Shown here one piece after another: positions 33,990 to 42,994 of a stretch of DNA of 56,396 nucleotides; within the stretch, counting starts at the first letter, position 1; the number at the start of each line of letters is the position of its first letter. The stretch comes from Thermaerobacter marianensis (GTDB lineage: Bacteria; Bacillota; Sulfobacillia; DVGY01): NCBI GenBank assembly GCA_020724425.1, contig DYGY01000013.1, positions 1 through 56,396 of the forward strand, read 5' to 3'. Both the position numbers and the translations under genes were made by a program. The notes under the pieces are model-generated. The model was not told where the DNA came from. It saw nothing but the letters and a program-made list of their open reading frames with translations, and searched no databases.

Positions 33990-36201
33990 CTTCTTGTAGA
34001 AGGCTCGCTGCAGTGTTTCCATAGCTAATGATTCTAAAAGCAGATGAATCAGTTTCCGGCAGGAGAACTACATTACCATCTTGATAACGGAAACCTTCTA
34101 TCTGAGCTCTAAAATTTGCACCTAGTCCTTCTCCTCTGCTAATTAAGCTCATGAGAGCTGCCTTTTTCTCTACAGGACAGGGAAAAATTCTTTCAAGGGT
34201 ATTTTCCTTGGGTATTTCGTTTAGAAGATAGGGCACATTTAGATTAACTCTTTGAGCTTGAAGTAGAAGTTCAAGTAGAGAAAAAAAAGATGGAACTTTA
34301 GTTGCCCTGTGGAAGGTACCCTGATGGCTTTCTGCTAACTGAACTCTAAGAGGTATGGCTGCCTGTTCCTTTACATAACGAATCAGGCTTTCTGGCGCCT
34401 CTATTGTCAACTGACAAACTGAATTCTTCTTACTAAGATGGCTTGATAAAACACTATGAAAGGCTAAAACTTCGTTTGTAGTTAGTGTTTTTTCACCAAA
34501 ACTCAAGAGTGGTTTGTTCCAGTATGGTCCAGAAGCAAGTATTATCTCTCTGCCACTACCCCAGGTTGTCTTTTCCTTAAGTTTTACATTGTTGTGTAGC
34601 CTCGTTAAATCCAGCTTGAGGCTTAAAGACCAGGTTGATCTTCTTTTAGAAGAGGGTTCATCTAGTATTCTCTCTAACCAGGTTTCCTCCCAGGGAACTA
34701 ATTCTCTGTTACCAGAATCCGCTTGTTTAAGCCAGGCAGCCTCTCGGAAAAGCCGTTCTATTTGTCTCTCTTCTTTGCGTGCTAAGGGTAGTTGATCCAG
34801 ATCATGAAGGATAATTCTCTGGGTTTCGCCCTCATCTAGAAGATATATCTGTAGTTGACTCTTAAGTTTTTCAGCCTGGTAGCGAGAGTGTGGGAAACAA
34901 CCACTATCATCCAAGAAGACCTTGATTCCTCCTGTTTGCAAAGAGGCAGCTAGAATTTGCGCTAGTATCTCTCCTTTGTCCCTGATACTATAGGCGATTA
35001 AGGCCTGTTTTTCTCTTGTATCTTGTAGGTATCTAGCCAGTGTTAAGCCATAGAGAGCTAGCAAATCAGGTCTCAATTGATTATCAAGAGTTCCCTTAAT
35101 ACCATTAGCACTAAAGAGCTGTCCTGCTTCCGTTGTCAAAGCTGCCACATCCCGATAGATGCTTGCTCCTGCAGCAATACTAGATTCAGAACCGACTCGT
35201 ACACCCGGACCTATTTTTGCTCCAGATTGAATTACTGTTTTAGTACCGATAACACTCCCCCTCCTTATCTGTACCCGATCACCGGTCTTCATCCCATTAG
35301 CGAGAATGGCTCCATCAATCTGGTTATCTTCACCAATAGTTACATTGTCCCAGACTACAGAATTCTTGATGCTGCTGCCTCTACCAATCTTCACATCTGC
35401 ACCAAGAATAAGATTGGGGCCTAAAAGAGTATCCTGAGCTCTCTCCAAACCCTTCCCTAGTATGACTGGTGGTATCGATAAAGGTATCCCCAAATCATGT
35501 TTCTCTAGCAGTCTCATATTCAGCTTAAGATACTCTCTGGTATCTCCTATATCACACCAGTGCCCCTTAATTGGAAAACCATACATGGGTCTATCCTGAG
35601 CAAGGAACCTAGGAAAGAGGTCCTTGCTAAAATCAAAGGCCATACTTTTAGGAATATGCTCCAGAACATCATGGTTGAGTATATAGATACCAGCATTTAT
35701 CTGGTTTGAGAAAACCTGGCCCCAGGCTGGTTTTTCAAGAAAACGGACTATTCTCATGTCTTCATCAGTTAGTACCACACCATATTCAGTGGGGTTAATT
35801 GCCGAATATAGGGACATGGTTACAAAAGAACCTTTAGCTTGATGAAAGTTAATTAGTTGTTCAATAGAGAAGTCTGCATAGGCATCACCACTGTATACCA
35901 TAAAGACTTCTCCGAGCTGCTTTTCTAGTTGTTTAACACTGCCAGCAGTACCTAAAGGACTGTCTTCTAGAACATACTTGAGCTCTACCCCATACCTACT
36001 ACCATCACCAAAGTATTCCTCTATTTGCTCTGGAAGATAGTTTAAAGTGAGGTAGATCTCAGTGATACCTGCTTTTGCTAAATAGGTGATAATGTGTTCA
36101 AGGATTGGTTGATTAAGGACTGGTACGAGGGGTTTGGGACAATGGGATGTCAATGGCCGGAGTCTCATCCCTTTACCTCCGGCCATAATCACTGCTTGCA
36201 T
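33946..36201 (-). CDS. Sugar-1-phosphate nucleotidyltransferase with degenerate phosphomannomutase domain
   Basis: The N-terminal 235 residues are a nucleotidyltransferase with the signature MAGGKGMRLRPLT and the substrate loop PKPLVPV. Left-handed beta-helix hexapeptide repeats follow (about 245-360), then a C-terminal region of about 380 residues in the position of the phosphomannomutase of GDP-mannose/glucose fusion enzymes. That third domain has neither the phosphoserine loop (TASHNP) nor the metal loop (DGDxDR), so mutase activity is unlikely. Length is 751 residues, shorter than the 820 or so of typical fusions. The gene follows the GT4 synthase by 10 nt. The product is probably an NDP-sugar for glucan synthesis. 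Confidence 0.82.
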   Translation of the reverse strand: MQAVIMAGGKGMRLRPLTSHCPKPLVPVLNQPILEHIITYLAKAGITEIYLTLNYLPEQIEEYFGDGSRYGVELKYVLEDSPLGTAGSVKQLEKQLGEVFMVYSGDAYADFSIEQLINFHQAKGSFVTMSLYSAINPTEYGVVLTDEDMRIVRFLEKPAWGQVFSNQINAGIYILNHDVLEHIPKSMAFDFSKDLFPRFLAQDRPMYGFPIKGHWCDIGDTREYLKLNMRLLEKHDLGIPLSIPPVILGKGLERAQDTLLGPNLILGADVKIGRGSSIKNSVVWDNVTIGEDNQIDGAILANGMKTGDRVQIRRGSVIGTKTVIQSGAKIGPGVRVGSESSIAAGASIYRDVAALTTEAGQLFSANGIKGTLDNQLRPDLLALYGLTLARYLQDTREKQALIAYSIRDKGEILAQILAASLQTGGIKVFLDDSGCFPHSRYQAEKLKSQLQIYLLDEGETQRIILHDLDQLPLARKEERQIERLFREAAWLKQADSGNRELVPWEETWLERILDEPSSKRRSTWSLSLKLDLTRLHNNVKLKEKTTWGSGREIILASGPYWNKPLLSFGEKTLTTNEVLAFHSVLSSHLSKKNSVCQLTIEAPESLIRYVKEQAAIPLRVQLAESHQGTFHRATKVPSFFSLLELLLQAQRVNLNVPYLLNEIPKENTLERIFPCPVEKKAALMSLISRGEGLGANFRAQIEGFRYQDGNVVLLPETDSSAFRIISYGNTAASLLQEVTSWLQDSLDSLEE

Positions 36202-36211
36202 TTCCTCCCTC

Positions 36212-37504
36212 CTAACTATAGCCTATGAGTCTGGTCCCGTTCTTCTGTAAAGGCCATTCGGTCTCAATCCATTGTTGATCTTTTGCTTCGTTGATGATGG
36301 AGGTATATAATCGGCCTGTTTTTTTGGCAATATTAGACCAGCGATACTCTTGTTCAACCATTCTTCTACCTTCAGTTCTTAATCTTTCTCTTAAATGACT
36401 ATCATCTATAAGTTGCATCAATTTGTGGTTTAAGTCATGACTATCACCTGGGTTAAAAAGCAGTCCTGTTCTACCATGTTCAATAGTTTCTGTATAGCCT
36501 CCGGTTCTTGAAGCAATAACCGGGGAGTTGGCTGCCATGGCTTCTAAGGCCACAATCCCGAATGGCTCATAAAGACTAGGAAAGACACTTATCTCTGCCC
36601 CTTTTAATAGACCTAGTTTTAGTTCTTCTTCAACCCGGCCGGTGAAGATAACCTGATGGGCCAGACCAAGGTTGTAGGTAATTCTTTTGAGATTGTGCTC
36701 TTCAGGACCCCTACCAGCTATAACAAGGTTTAGGGTATCCCTTAATCTCTGTGGCAACCTGGAGAAAGCTGTTAAAAGGGTATCAACACCCTTTTCTCTT
36801 GTTAGGCGACCAAGGTAAAGAAGATATCTTCTTCTTTGTTCAGCTAAATGTCTTAAAGCATCTCCCTGTTGTTCGGTTTCTTGTAGTATCTTTTCTGAGT
36901 CAATCTCATAGATGGTTTTATGCCATAGTGGAGTCATGCTAACACCATTGGCAATAACCCAGATCTTGTCTTGAGGTAAAGAGAAATTACGTTGGACCTC
37001 TTCTAACATATAGTTGCTACAGACAATGACGGCCCAAGCTTCATAACCAAGCATCCATTCTATATCATTTATATATTGCTGCAGAGTGTTGTGTATGCCA
37101 TTATGTCTTCCCTTTTCGGTAGCATGGATGGTACCTACAAGAGGCACCTTATAGAGATGTTTCAAGGAACGACCGGCCAGTGCCCCCAGCCAATCATGGA
37201 CATGAATTAGATCAGGTACTCCAGTGTGTTCTGTTAGCTTGATAGCTGACTGGAGAACCTGAAGATTCCATTGCAGTACATCTGTAATGAAGTCGGGTGT
37301 ATTTAGCTGTAGGGATGGTATCCTGTGAATTATTAGCCCACCATGGGCCTCATGTTCAAGAACTGCCCCAGTTGCAGGAGTTAAGACGTGGATTTGCTTA
37401 TCAGATGCGGGTAGTTCTTTGCTCAAATGATAGACATGTTCACCCAGGCCACCTATCATTCTGGGAGGATATTCCCAGGTAATCATAAATATTTTTTCTG
37501 TCAT
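36212..37504 (-). CDS. GT4 glycogen synthase-like glycosyltransferase
   Basis: This GT-B fold glycosyltransferase has the starch/glycogen-synthase-like start MITWEYPPRMIGGLGEHV, the mid-protein HVHDWLGALAG segment, and the C-terminal EPFGIVALEAMA motif that holds the E-x7-E pair. It probably extends an alpha-1,4-glucan from an NDP-glucose supplied by the downstream nucleotidyltransferase, with branches added by the GH57 enzyme. ATG 37502-37504 (430 residues) is chosen over a GTG nine bases upstream because GAGGTGAG precedes it. The upstream dacF-type gene is separated by a strong terminator. Confidence 0.83.
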   Translation of the reverse strand: MTEKIFMITWEYPPRMIGGLGEHVYHLSKELPASDKQIHVLTPATGAVLEHEAHGGLIIHRIPSLQLNTPDFITDVLQWNLQVLQSAIKLTEHTGVPDLIHVHDWLGALAGRSLKHLYKVPLVGTIHATEKGRHNGIHNTLQQYINDIEWMLGYEAWAVIVCSNYMLEEVQRNFSLPQDKIWVIANGVSMTPLWHKTIYEIDSEKILQETEQQGDALRHLAEQRRRYLLYLGRLTREKGVDTLLTAFSRLPQRLRDTLNLVIAGRGPEEHNLKRITYNLGLAHQVIFTGRVEEELKLGLLKGAEISVFPSLYEPFGIVALEAMAANSPVIASRTGGYTETIEHGRTGLLFNPGDSHDLNHKLMQLIDDSHLRERLRTEGRRMVEQEYRWSNIAKKTGRLYTSIINEAKDQQWIETEWPLQKNGTRLIGYS

Positions 37505-37540
37505 TAATCTCACCTCAAAGCTTTAGTTTGAGGCATTTAG

Positions 37541-37579
37541 GACAAAAAAATACGGTCCTTCCCATTTCTGAGAAGGACC
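37541..37579 (-). terminator. Intrinsic terminator after dacF-type gene
   Basis: GGTCCTTC pairs perfectly with GAAGGACC around a 10-nt loop, and the minus-strand product is followed within four bases by seven T. It isolates the carboxypeptidase unit from the glucan genes. Confidence 0.85.
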
Positions 37580-37584
37580 TATTT

Positions 37585-38760
37585 TTAGCTACGGACAACT
37601 AGGGATTTGAAAAATACCCGGATACTATCCCAAAGGACCTTAAAGAATCCTCCTTTTTCAATATCTGTCTTAGCAACTAAGGGGACAGTTGTCAGATATT
37701 CATCACCCTCATAGATTCTTGCTTCACCTATTTCCTGTCCCTTCTCTATAGGTGCTACAAGGAAATCAGGGACAATATATTCAGTTGTAATTTCCTGTTT
37801 GCTGTTTTTGGTTATGGTTATCCAGGCTTCCTCTTTTGCAACTAACTGTATTTCCTTGTCTTTCCCTTTATAGACTTGGATGTTTGGTAAGTCAGTTAGT
37901 TTCACCGGTTGAGTCTCATAGTTTCTAAAACCGTAGTTTAGTAGGGCTAGAGATTCATTCTCTCTAGTTGCTGCACTGTCTGTGCTTAACACCACAGAAA
38001 TCAGGTGAGTTTCTCCTTCTAAAGCAGAAGCAACCAAGTGATAGCCAGCAATACTTGTATGACCCGTTTTGATTCCTGTGATTCTATCATCCTTGTATAC
38101 TAGACCATTGTAGTTTGGTTGTCTAATATTGTTATAGGTGAATTCTTTAGCTGTCATGTATGGTATAGAGTCAGGGTGTTCCAAAAGGAGATGTTGACCA
38201 AGAGTCGCCATATCTCTAGCAGTGGTATACTGATTTTCAGCAGTGAGACCATGGCTGTTTTGGAAAACAGTATTATCCATTCCCAGTTTGACAGCCTGTT
38301 CATTCATTCTTCTAACAAATGCCTCTTCTGATCCTGCCAAATGCTCAGCAATAACTAGAGAAGCATCATTACCGGAGGATACAGCTATACCATATAACAG
38401 ATCTTCTAGTGATACCCTCGTATTTACTTCAAGGAACATTCTTGAGAGATTTCTATCCAGTGCAAAACGCCAGGCTTCTTCACTAACAAGGACCTGATCA
38501 TCAAGACTAACCTTACCTGTCTTTAAATCTTCAAAGAGAAGCTCCATGGTCATTATTTTAGCTAGACTAGCTGGTTGAACCCGCCAGTCGGCATCCTTCT
38601 CATAGAGAACTCTCCCACTGCGAATATCCATTAAGAAGGCAGATGGGGCTGTTAGACCCAGAGAATCTTGTTCTTCTGCATGGACAACACCCATACTACC
38701 AAAAAGAAAGAATACTGATAGGAGTAGCGTGGCTACCCTTTTATACCTGGCTAAATGCAT
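37585..38760 (-). CDS. D-alanyl-D-alanine carboxypeptidase, DacF/PBP5 type
   Basis: This S11 carboxypeptidase (391 residues) has a signal peptide (about 1-29), SxxK as SLAK (Ser65-Lys68), SGN in AVSSGNDAS, and KTG in GIKTGHTS. It also has the PBP5 C-terminal beta domain and an amphipathic membrane-anchoring tail (FFKVLWDSIRVFFKS). This complete PBP5/DacF layout differs from the shorter S11 gene at 23737. AGGAGG precedes the ATG. The enoyl-CoA hydratase gene ends 18 nt upstream, so it may be read from that operon as well. Roles in vegetative or spore-cortex trimming cannot be told apart here. Confidence 0.9.
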   Translation of the reverse strand: MHLARYKRVATLLLSVFFLFGSMGVVHAEEQDSLGLTAPSAFLMDIRSGRVLYEKDADWRVQPASLAKIMTMELLFEDLKTGKVSLDDQVLVSEEAWRFALDRNLSRMFLEVNTRVSLEDLLYGIAVSSGNDASLVIAEHLAGSEEAFVRRMNEQAVKLGMDNTVFQNSHGLTAENQYTTARDMATLGQHLLLEHPDSIPYMTAKEFTYNNIRQPNYNGLVYKDDRITGIKTGHTSIAGYHLVASALEGETHLISVVLSTDSAATRENESLALLNYGFRNYETQPVKLTDLPNIQVYKGKDKEIQLVAKEEAWITITKNSKQEITTEYIVPDFLVAPIEKGQEIGEARIYEGDEYLTTVPLVAKTDIEKGGFFKVLWDSIRVFFKSLVVRS

Positions 38761-38778
38761 TATTAAACCTCCTGTGTT

Positions 38779-39546
38779 CTATTCAGACCATTTTGGCGGT
38801 CTCTTCTCTAAGAAAGCTTCTATACCCTCTTTTGCATCAGGAGTGCTTGCTGTAATAGCTATCATCTCTCTAAGATAGCGCATGGCCTGCTCATATTGCA
38901 TACCCTCTACTGTATAGAATGCCTCTTTTCCCAGTTTTAAAACAGTCGGGCTTTTAGAAACTAATTTCTGAGCCAATGCATCTATCTCAGCGTCTAGATC
39001 CTTAACTACCCTGGTTATCAGCCCCATTTGTTCTGCTTGTTCAGCGGAAATTCTATCTCCGGTAAAGAGAAGTTCCATTGCTTTTTTTCTTCCAGCAGCT
39101 CTAGTAATGGGGGCCATAACGACCATGGGGAAAAGACCAACAAAGATTTCGGGAAGACCAAAAATAGCATCCTCACTAGCCAGAGTGAAGTCTGCTCCTA
39201 CAGCCAATCCCAACCCCCCTGCTAGCACATACCCGTGTACACCAGCAATCACTGGTTGTGGCAGGGAACTCATGGTCTTTAATACTCTTGCTACCCCATT
39301 AAAGTATTCTCTTTGAGCCATCACATTATCAAGACTCTGAATCTCTTTTAAGTCTGCTCCGGCACAGAAAGCTGAACCCTTACCTCTAAGAACTATAACC
39401 CGGGTAGATTTTTCCTCTCCCCATTCTCTTAAGAGGGTATCAAGATCAGCTAACATGGTACTTTGTAGAGCATTTCTTGAGTCAGGTCTATTAAGCCAGA
39501 TAGTCACTATACCCTTATCGCTACTCACCAATAGCTGATCATTCAT
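38779..39546 (-). CDS. Enoyl-CoA hydratase/isomerase family protein
   Basis: This crotonase-fold enzyme (255 residues) has the N-terminal LNRPDSRNAL, the oxyanion-hole segments CAGADLKEI and GVHGYVLAGGLGLA, and LPEIFVGLFP with the likely catalytic Glu. It is the last gene of a four-gene acyl-CoA operon and matches the position of Bacillus yngF. By analogy with leucine breakdown it could hydrate a methylglutaconyl-CoA-like substrate. The substrate is inferred only from neighbours. Confidence 0.85.
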   Translation of the reverse strand: MNDQLLVSSDKGIVTIWLNRPDSRNALQSTMLADLDTLLREWGEEKSTRVIVLRGKGSAFCAGADLKEIQSLDNVMAQREYFNGVARVLKTMSSLPQPVIAGVHGYVLAGGLGLAVGADFTLASEDAIFGLPEIFVGLFPMVVMAPITRAAGRKKAMELLFTGDRISAEQAEQMGLITRVVKDLDAEIDALAQKLVSKSPTVLKLGKEAFYTVEGMQYEQAMRYLREMIAITASTPDAKEGIEAFLEKRPPKWSE

Positions 39547-39558
39547 AAGCCCACCCCA

Positions 39559-41085
39559 TTAAACCGGCGGAACGCCATGTTTTCTTTCACTGAAAGGTAG
39601 TTTTTTGTTGATATAGTAGCTATAGCGACGGATTAGCTCATTTCTTAGATCCTCTGGTTGGATGACTGCATCCACTACCATTTCGGAAGCCAAGCGATAG
39701 ATGTTTACATCTTCTTGATATTCCTTACGCTTTTGCATAATGAAAGCTTGTCTTTCTTCAGCGGGTAGCTCAGCAATCTTGTTTGAATATACAGCATTTA
39801 CAGCAGCCTCTGGTCCCATAACAGCTATTTGCGCAGTTGGTAAAGCAATCGTCACATCAGGTTCAAAAGCAGGACCTGCCATAGCATAAAGACCAGCCCC
39901 ATAGGCTTTACGGACAACAACAGAGATTTTTGGTACAGTAGCTTCTGAGACCGCTGTTATTAGTTTGGCACCATGCCTGATAATTCCTTCTCGTTCCACC
40001 TTAGTTCCAATCATAAATCCAGGAACATCTGCTAAAAAGAGCAATGGAATATTGAAAGCATCTGCAAGCCAGATAAATCTAGCCGCCTTATCAGCTGAAT
40101 TTACAAAGAGAACGCCACCCTTAACCTTTGGTTGGTTGGCAATGATAGCTACCACCTTACCATCTAAACGGGCAAATCCGGTAATGAGTTCTTTAGCGAA
40201 GTCTCTTTTAATTTCAAAGAAACTATCACCATCCACCAAACCATCGATGAAGTCATACATATCAAAAGGCGCATTCTGATTTGCAGGTATTAAATCACCT
40301 AATAGTTGATTGCCTTTTGGTTCTAAAGATTCAGTATTAGGAGAGAAGTTTCTGAAGTTATCTGGGAAGTACTCTAGATACTGTCTACCAAGCCTAATAG
40401 CTTTTTCTTCGGTATCTACAACAATATCGGCAGAACCACTAACAGTGGCATGCATTTCTGCTCCACCCATCTCTTCAAAATCCACTTTCTCACCAATAAC
40501 CATTTCCGCCATTCGTGGAGATCCTAGATACATACTGGCATTACCCTTAACCATCACCACGATATCGGTAAAAGCAGGTATGTAGGCACCACCGGCAGCA
40601 GAGTGTCCAAAGAGCAGGCAGACCTGAGGGACTCTGCCTGAGAGTTTGACCTGGTTATAGAAGATTCTACCCGCTCCCCTTCTTCCAGGGAACATCTCCA
40701 CTTGATCGGTTATTCTAGCACCGGCTGAATCTACCAGGTAGTATATTGGTGCTTCAAGTTTTTCAGCCATCTCTTGGATTCTTAAGATCTTCTCAACTGT
40801 TCTTTGGCCCCAGGAGCCAGCTTTAACGGTAGAATCATTGGCCATAAAACAGACAGTTCTGCCATGAATCTTCCCTATACCTGTTATGATACCATCAGCA
40901 GGAAGGTCTTTGGCTTCACAATTAGCTAAAAGACCATCCTCTACAATCTCATCATAGTTATCAAATAAGAGTTCAAGACGTTTACGAACAAAAAGCTTCC
41001 CAACCTCTTTAGCTTTTTCATGATATTTTGGTGATCCACCCGCTAAGGCAACATCTGTCATCTTCAGTAGCTTTTCATCTGGCAT
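39559..41085 (-). CDS. Acyl-CoA carboxyltransferase subunit (YngE/MccB/PccB-like)
   Basis: The 508-residue protein has the two crotonase-like halves of the biotin-dependent carboxyltransferase: SAGARI and GHSAAGGAYIPA in the first, and GFMIGTKVEREGIIRHGAKL followed by KAYGAGLYAMAGPA in the second. The GGAYIPA form and the neighbours resemble methylcrotonyl-CoA carboxylase-type YngE more than propionyl-CoA carboxylase. A 70-residue biotin carrier is encoded 12 nt upstream. No biotin carboxylase subunit is nearby, so it either uses one encoded elsewhere or acts as a decarboxylase/transferase. Substrate is therefore uncertain. Confidence 0.85.
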   Translation of the reverse strand: MPDEKLLKMTDVALAGGSPKYHEKAKEVGKLFVRKRLELLFDNYDEIVEDGLLANCEAKDLPADGIITGIGKIHGRTVCFMANDSTVKAGSWGQRTVEKILRIQEMAEKLEAPIYYLVDSAGARITDQVEMFPGRRGAGRIFYNQVKLSGRVPQVCLLFGHSAAGGAYIPAFTDIVVMVKGNASMYLGSPRMAEMVIGEKVDFEEMGGAEMHATVSGSADIVVDTEEKAIRLGRQYLEYFPDNFRNFSPNTESLEPKGNQLLGDLIPANQNAPFDMYDFIDGLVDGDSFFEIKRDFAKELITGFARLDGKVVAIIANQPKVKGGVLFVNSADKAARFIWLADAFNIPLLFLADVPGFMIGTKVEREGIIRHGAKLITAVSEATVPKISVVVRKAYGAGLYAMAGPAFEPDVTIALPTAQIAVMGPEAAVNAVYSNKIAELPAEERQAFIMQKRKEYQEDVNIYRLASEMVVDAVIQPEDLRNELIRRYSYYINKKLPFSERKHGVPPV

Positions 41086-41097
41086 ATTAACCCTCCA

Positions 41098-41310
41098 TTA
41101 AGCTAGAACTATTAATGTGTCACCTTCATTTACAAATTCACCAGCTTCAGCAACGACTTCTTCAACAGTACCTTCTAGGGGGCTTGGTACTTCAATTTCC
41201 ATTTTCATTGATTCAATCTTGGCAATATTCTGACCGACCGTGACTGCATCTCCTGGCTTTACCAGAATCTCAATTAACATCCCTGCCATTTCTGAATTAA
41301 TCTTTCTCAT
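41098..41310 (-). CDS. Biotin carrier protein (single biotinyl domain)
   Basis: A free-standing biotinyl/lipoyl domain of 70 residues. The biotinylation site is the Lys in ESMKMEI, with hydrophobic beta strands on each side and the hairpin GEFVNEGDTL. Size and genomic position match Bacillus YngHB. It is expected to shuttle carboxyl groups to the carboxyltransferase encoded next. AAGGAGGAG precedes the ATG. Confidence 0.9.
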   Translation of the reverse strand: MRKINSEMAGMLIEILVKPGDAVTVGQNIAKIESMKMEIEVPSPLEGTVEEVVAEAGEFVNEGDTLIVLA

Positions 41311-41323
41311 TAGTATCTCCTCC

Positions 41324-42451
41324 TTAGCAACCTATTGATCTAGCAATAACTATTCTTTGAACCTCAGAGGTACCCTCACCAATTTCTAAGAGTTTAGCGT
41401 CTCTGAGGAATCTTTCAACATGATACTCTTTCATATAGCCATAACCACCGTGGATCTGAATGGCTTCATTAGCTGCTCTAACAGCTAATTCTGAAGCAAA
41501 AAGCTTAGCCATTGCAGCTTCTTTAGTATATTTCTGATGGTTGTCCTTTAACCAGGCAGCCCGATAGAGACCCATCCTAGCCATCTCAATTTGAGTAGCA
41601 AGATCAGCAAGCTTAAACTGGATAGCTTGAAACTTGCTAATTGGTTGACCAAACTGTACTCTCTGTTTGGCATACTTAAGAGCAGCTTCTAAAGATGCCT
41701 CAGCTAATCCTAAGGAAAGCGCAGCAATACCGATTCTTCCCCCATCAAGAACCTTAAGAAAGCCCTTAAAACCCTCTCCTTCAGTGCCAAGGAGATTCTC
41801 CTTTGGTATCCTTGCATCAGAGAAGATTAACTCTCTAGTATCTGAAGACCGCATCCCTAACTTCTCATATTTTTGACCAATACTGTATCCCGGGGTGTCT
41901 TTGGGTACTATGAAGGAAGAGATACCTTCCTTTGCCGTTCTTGCAGTTGCTACCACATACCCTGCATAAGTGGGGTTGGTGATAAACATCTTGGTACCAT
42001 TTAATCGCCAGTGGTCTCCTTCAAGAATCGCTGTTGTCTCAGTACCACCAGCATCAGAACCTGCATTTGGTTCTGTAAGGCCAAAAGCAGCAAGATATTC
42101 ACCCTGCAAAGCAGGTGTGAGGTACCTTTTCTTTTGTTCTTCACTACCCAAATAGTATAAGGGTGCACAACCTAAAGAAATATGAGCTGATACAGTTAAA
42201 GCAAGAGAAGCATCAACCTTAGCTATTTCTTCAACAGCTAAAGCAAAACTAACAGTGTCAGCCCCGACCCCTCCATACTCTTCTGGAAAGGGCAAGCCTA
42301 AAATCCCCATCTCACCAAGATCTTTGACAATGTCTTCTGGAAATTCGGTGGTCTCATCACGTCTTTCTGCCCCAGGTGCAATGACCTCTTGAGCAAATTC
42401 TCTGACAGTCTTCTGAATCATCCGTTGTTCTTCAGTTAACTCGAAATTCAC
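41324..42451 (-). CDS. Acyl-CoA dehydrogenase (isovaleryl/short-branched-chain type likely)
   Basis: This FAD flavoenzyme (375 residues) makes an alpha-beta double bond in acyl-CoA and passes electrons to ETF. It has the signatures FGLTEPNAGSD and the C-terminal QIHGGYGYMKEYHVERFLRDAKL. The position of the catalytic Glu varies among subfamilies and I did not assign it. It starts with GTG (42449-42451), with AAGGGGG upstream, and leads the operon with biotin carrier, carboxyltransferase and hydratase. This set parallels yngJ-yngHB-yngE-yngF, hence the branched-chain inference. No etfAB is in this window. Confidence 0.88.
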   Translation of the reverse strand: MNFELTEEQRMIQKTVREFAQEVIAPGAERRDETTEFPEDIVKDLGEMGILGLPFPEEYGGVGADTVSFALAVEEIAKVDASLALTVSAHISLGCAPLYYLGSEEQKKRYLTPALQGEYLAAFGLTEPNAGSDAGGTETTAILEGDHWRLNGTKMFITNPTYAGYVVATARTAKEGISSFIVPKDTPGYSIGQKYEKLGMRSSDTRELIFSDARIPKENLLGTEGEGFKGFLKVLDGGRIGIAALSLGLAEASLEAALKYAKQRVQFGQPISKFQAIQFKLADLATQIEMARMGLYRAAWLKDNHQKYTKEAAMAKLFASELAVRAANEAIQIHGGYGYMKEYHVERFLRDAKLLEIGEGTSEVQRIVIARSIGC

Positions 42452-42518
42452 CCCTAAACCCCCTTATTTTTTTAGGATTCGGTATTCTTGGCAACAATAT
42501 TAGTTAATTCCTTATCGA

Positions 42519-42538
42519 CTAACGAATTCCTTCATTAG
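42519..42538 (-). promoter_or_regulatory. Candidate operator upstream of the acyl-CoA operon
   Basis: A 20-bp imperfect inverted repeat (arms CTAATGAA and TTCGTTAG with 4-nt centre, one mismatch in 8) lies 68 nt upstream of the acyl-CoA dehydrogenase start. It recalls TetR-type FadR operators of Bacillus in layout, but the sequence match is only partial. Confidence 0.35.
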
Positions 42539-42641
42539 GGAAGATTAAGATAACTGATTCCTACAAAGGACATAAGGAAACCTCCCCAGACTTTCTAGAG
42601 AGGTTTTATTATTCAGGTTTTGGCGAGAAGACTCCCAACTC

Positions 42642-42989
42642 TTAGGTGGCGAGGTGAATCACCGGTACCGAAATACTTTCTTGCGCTAAAAATGTGACAA
42701 CACCCTTTACAAAAGAGTTTACTCTGTTGTGACTTTGACTATCAACAAGATAGTTTATTCCCATACGGTACAGATTCATTGCTCCAATACGGTCATCAAT
42801 TGATTGATAACCACAGTTGTTGTTTTTCTTGTTACGATTAGCCTTTTCAGTATGTCCACATTTACCATGTTCCTTTGGAACACTTTTAAACTCCTCTAAA
42901 GATGTCTTCTTGGCCTTTTCTAAAACAGATAGATATTCTCTTAACAGGAGAATTTGGCTTTCCAATTTGCTAGAATTCACCTTCTTCAC
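42642..42989 (-). pseudogene. Chimera of truncated HepT toxin and decayed TnpB tail
   Basis: The first 36 or so residues (KLESQILLLREYLSVLEKAK) match the start of HepT, the HEPN RNase of MntA-HepT systems. From about residue 40 the sequence changes to a TnpB-like zinc-finger tail (KCGHTEKANRNKK, NNCGYQSIDDRIGAMNLYR). The finger is broken: one Cys of the first pair is lost and a few residues before the second Cys are missing. The HepT nuclease motif (RX4-6H) is absent. It lies 5 nt after mntA, exactly where hepT belongs. The likely origin is an IS200/IS605- or IS607-type insertion followed by deletion. It could still be translated; a toxin function is very unlikely. Confidence 0.7.
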
Positions 42990-42994
42990 TCTCC

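Noticed and set aside
42578-42610. Seven-bp stem with a plus-strand T-rich tail
   Set aside because: No plus-strand gene leads into it and the minus-strand product has no T-run; it may be a relic of the IS605-type element end.
42642-42760. Possible omegaRNA-like remnant after the TnpB tail
   Set aside because: TnpB guide RNAs come from this part of such elements, but the TnpB gene is almost wholly lost and I see no defined element end, so there is nothing firm to call.
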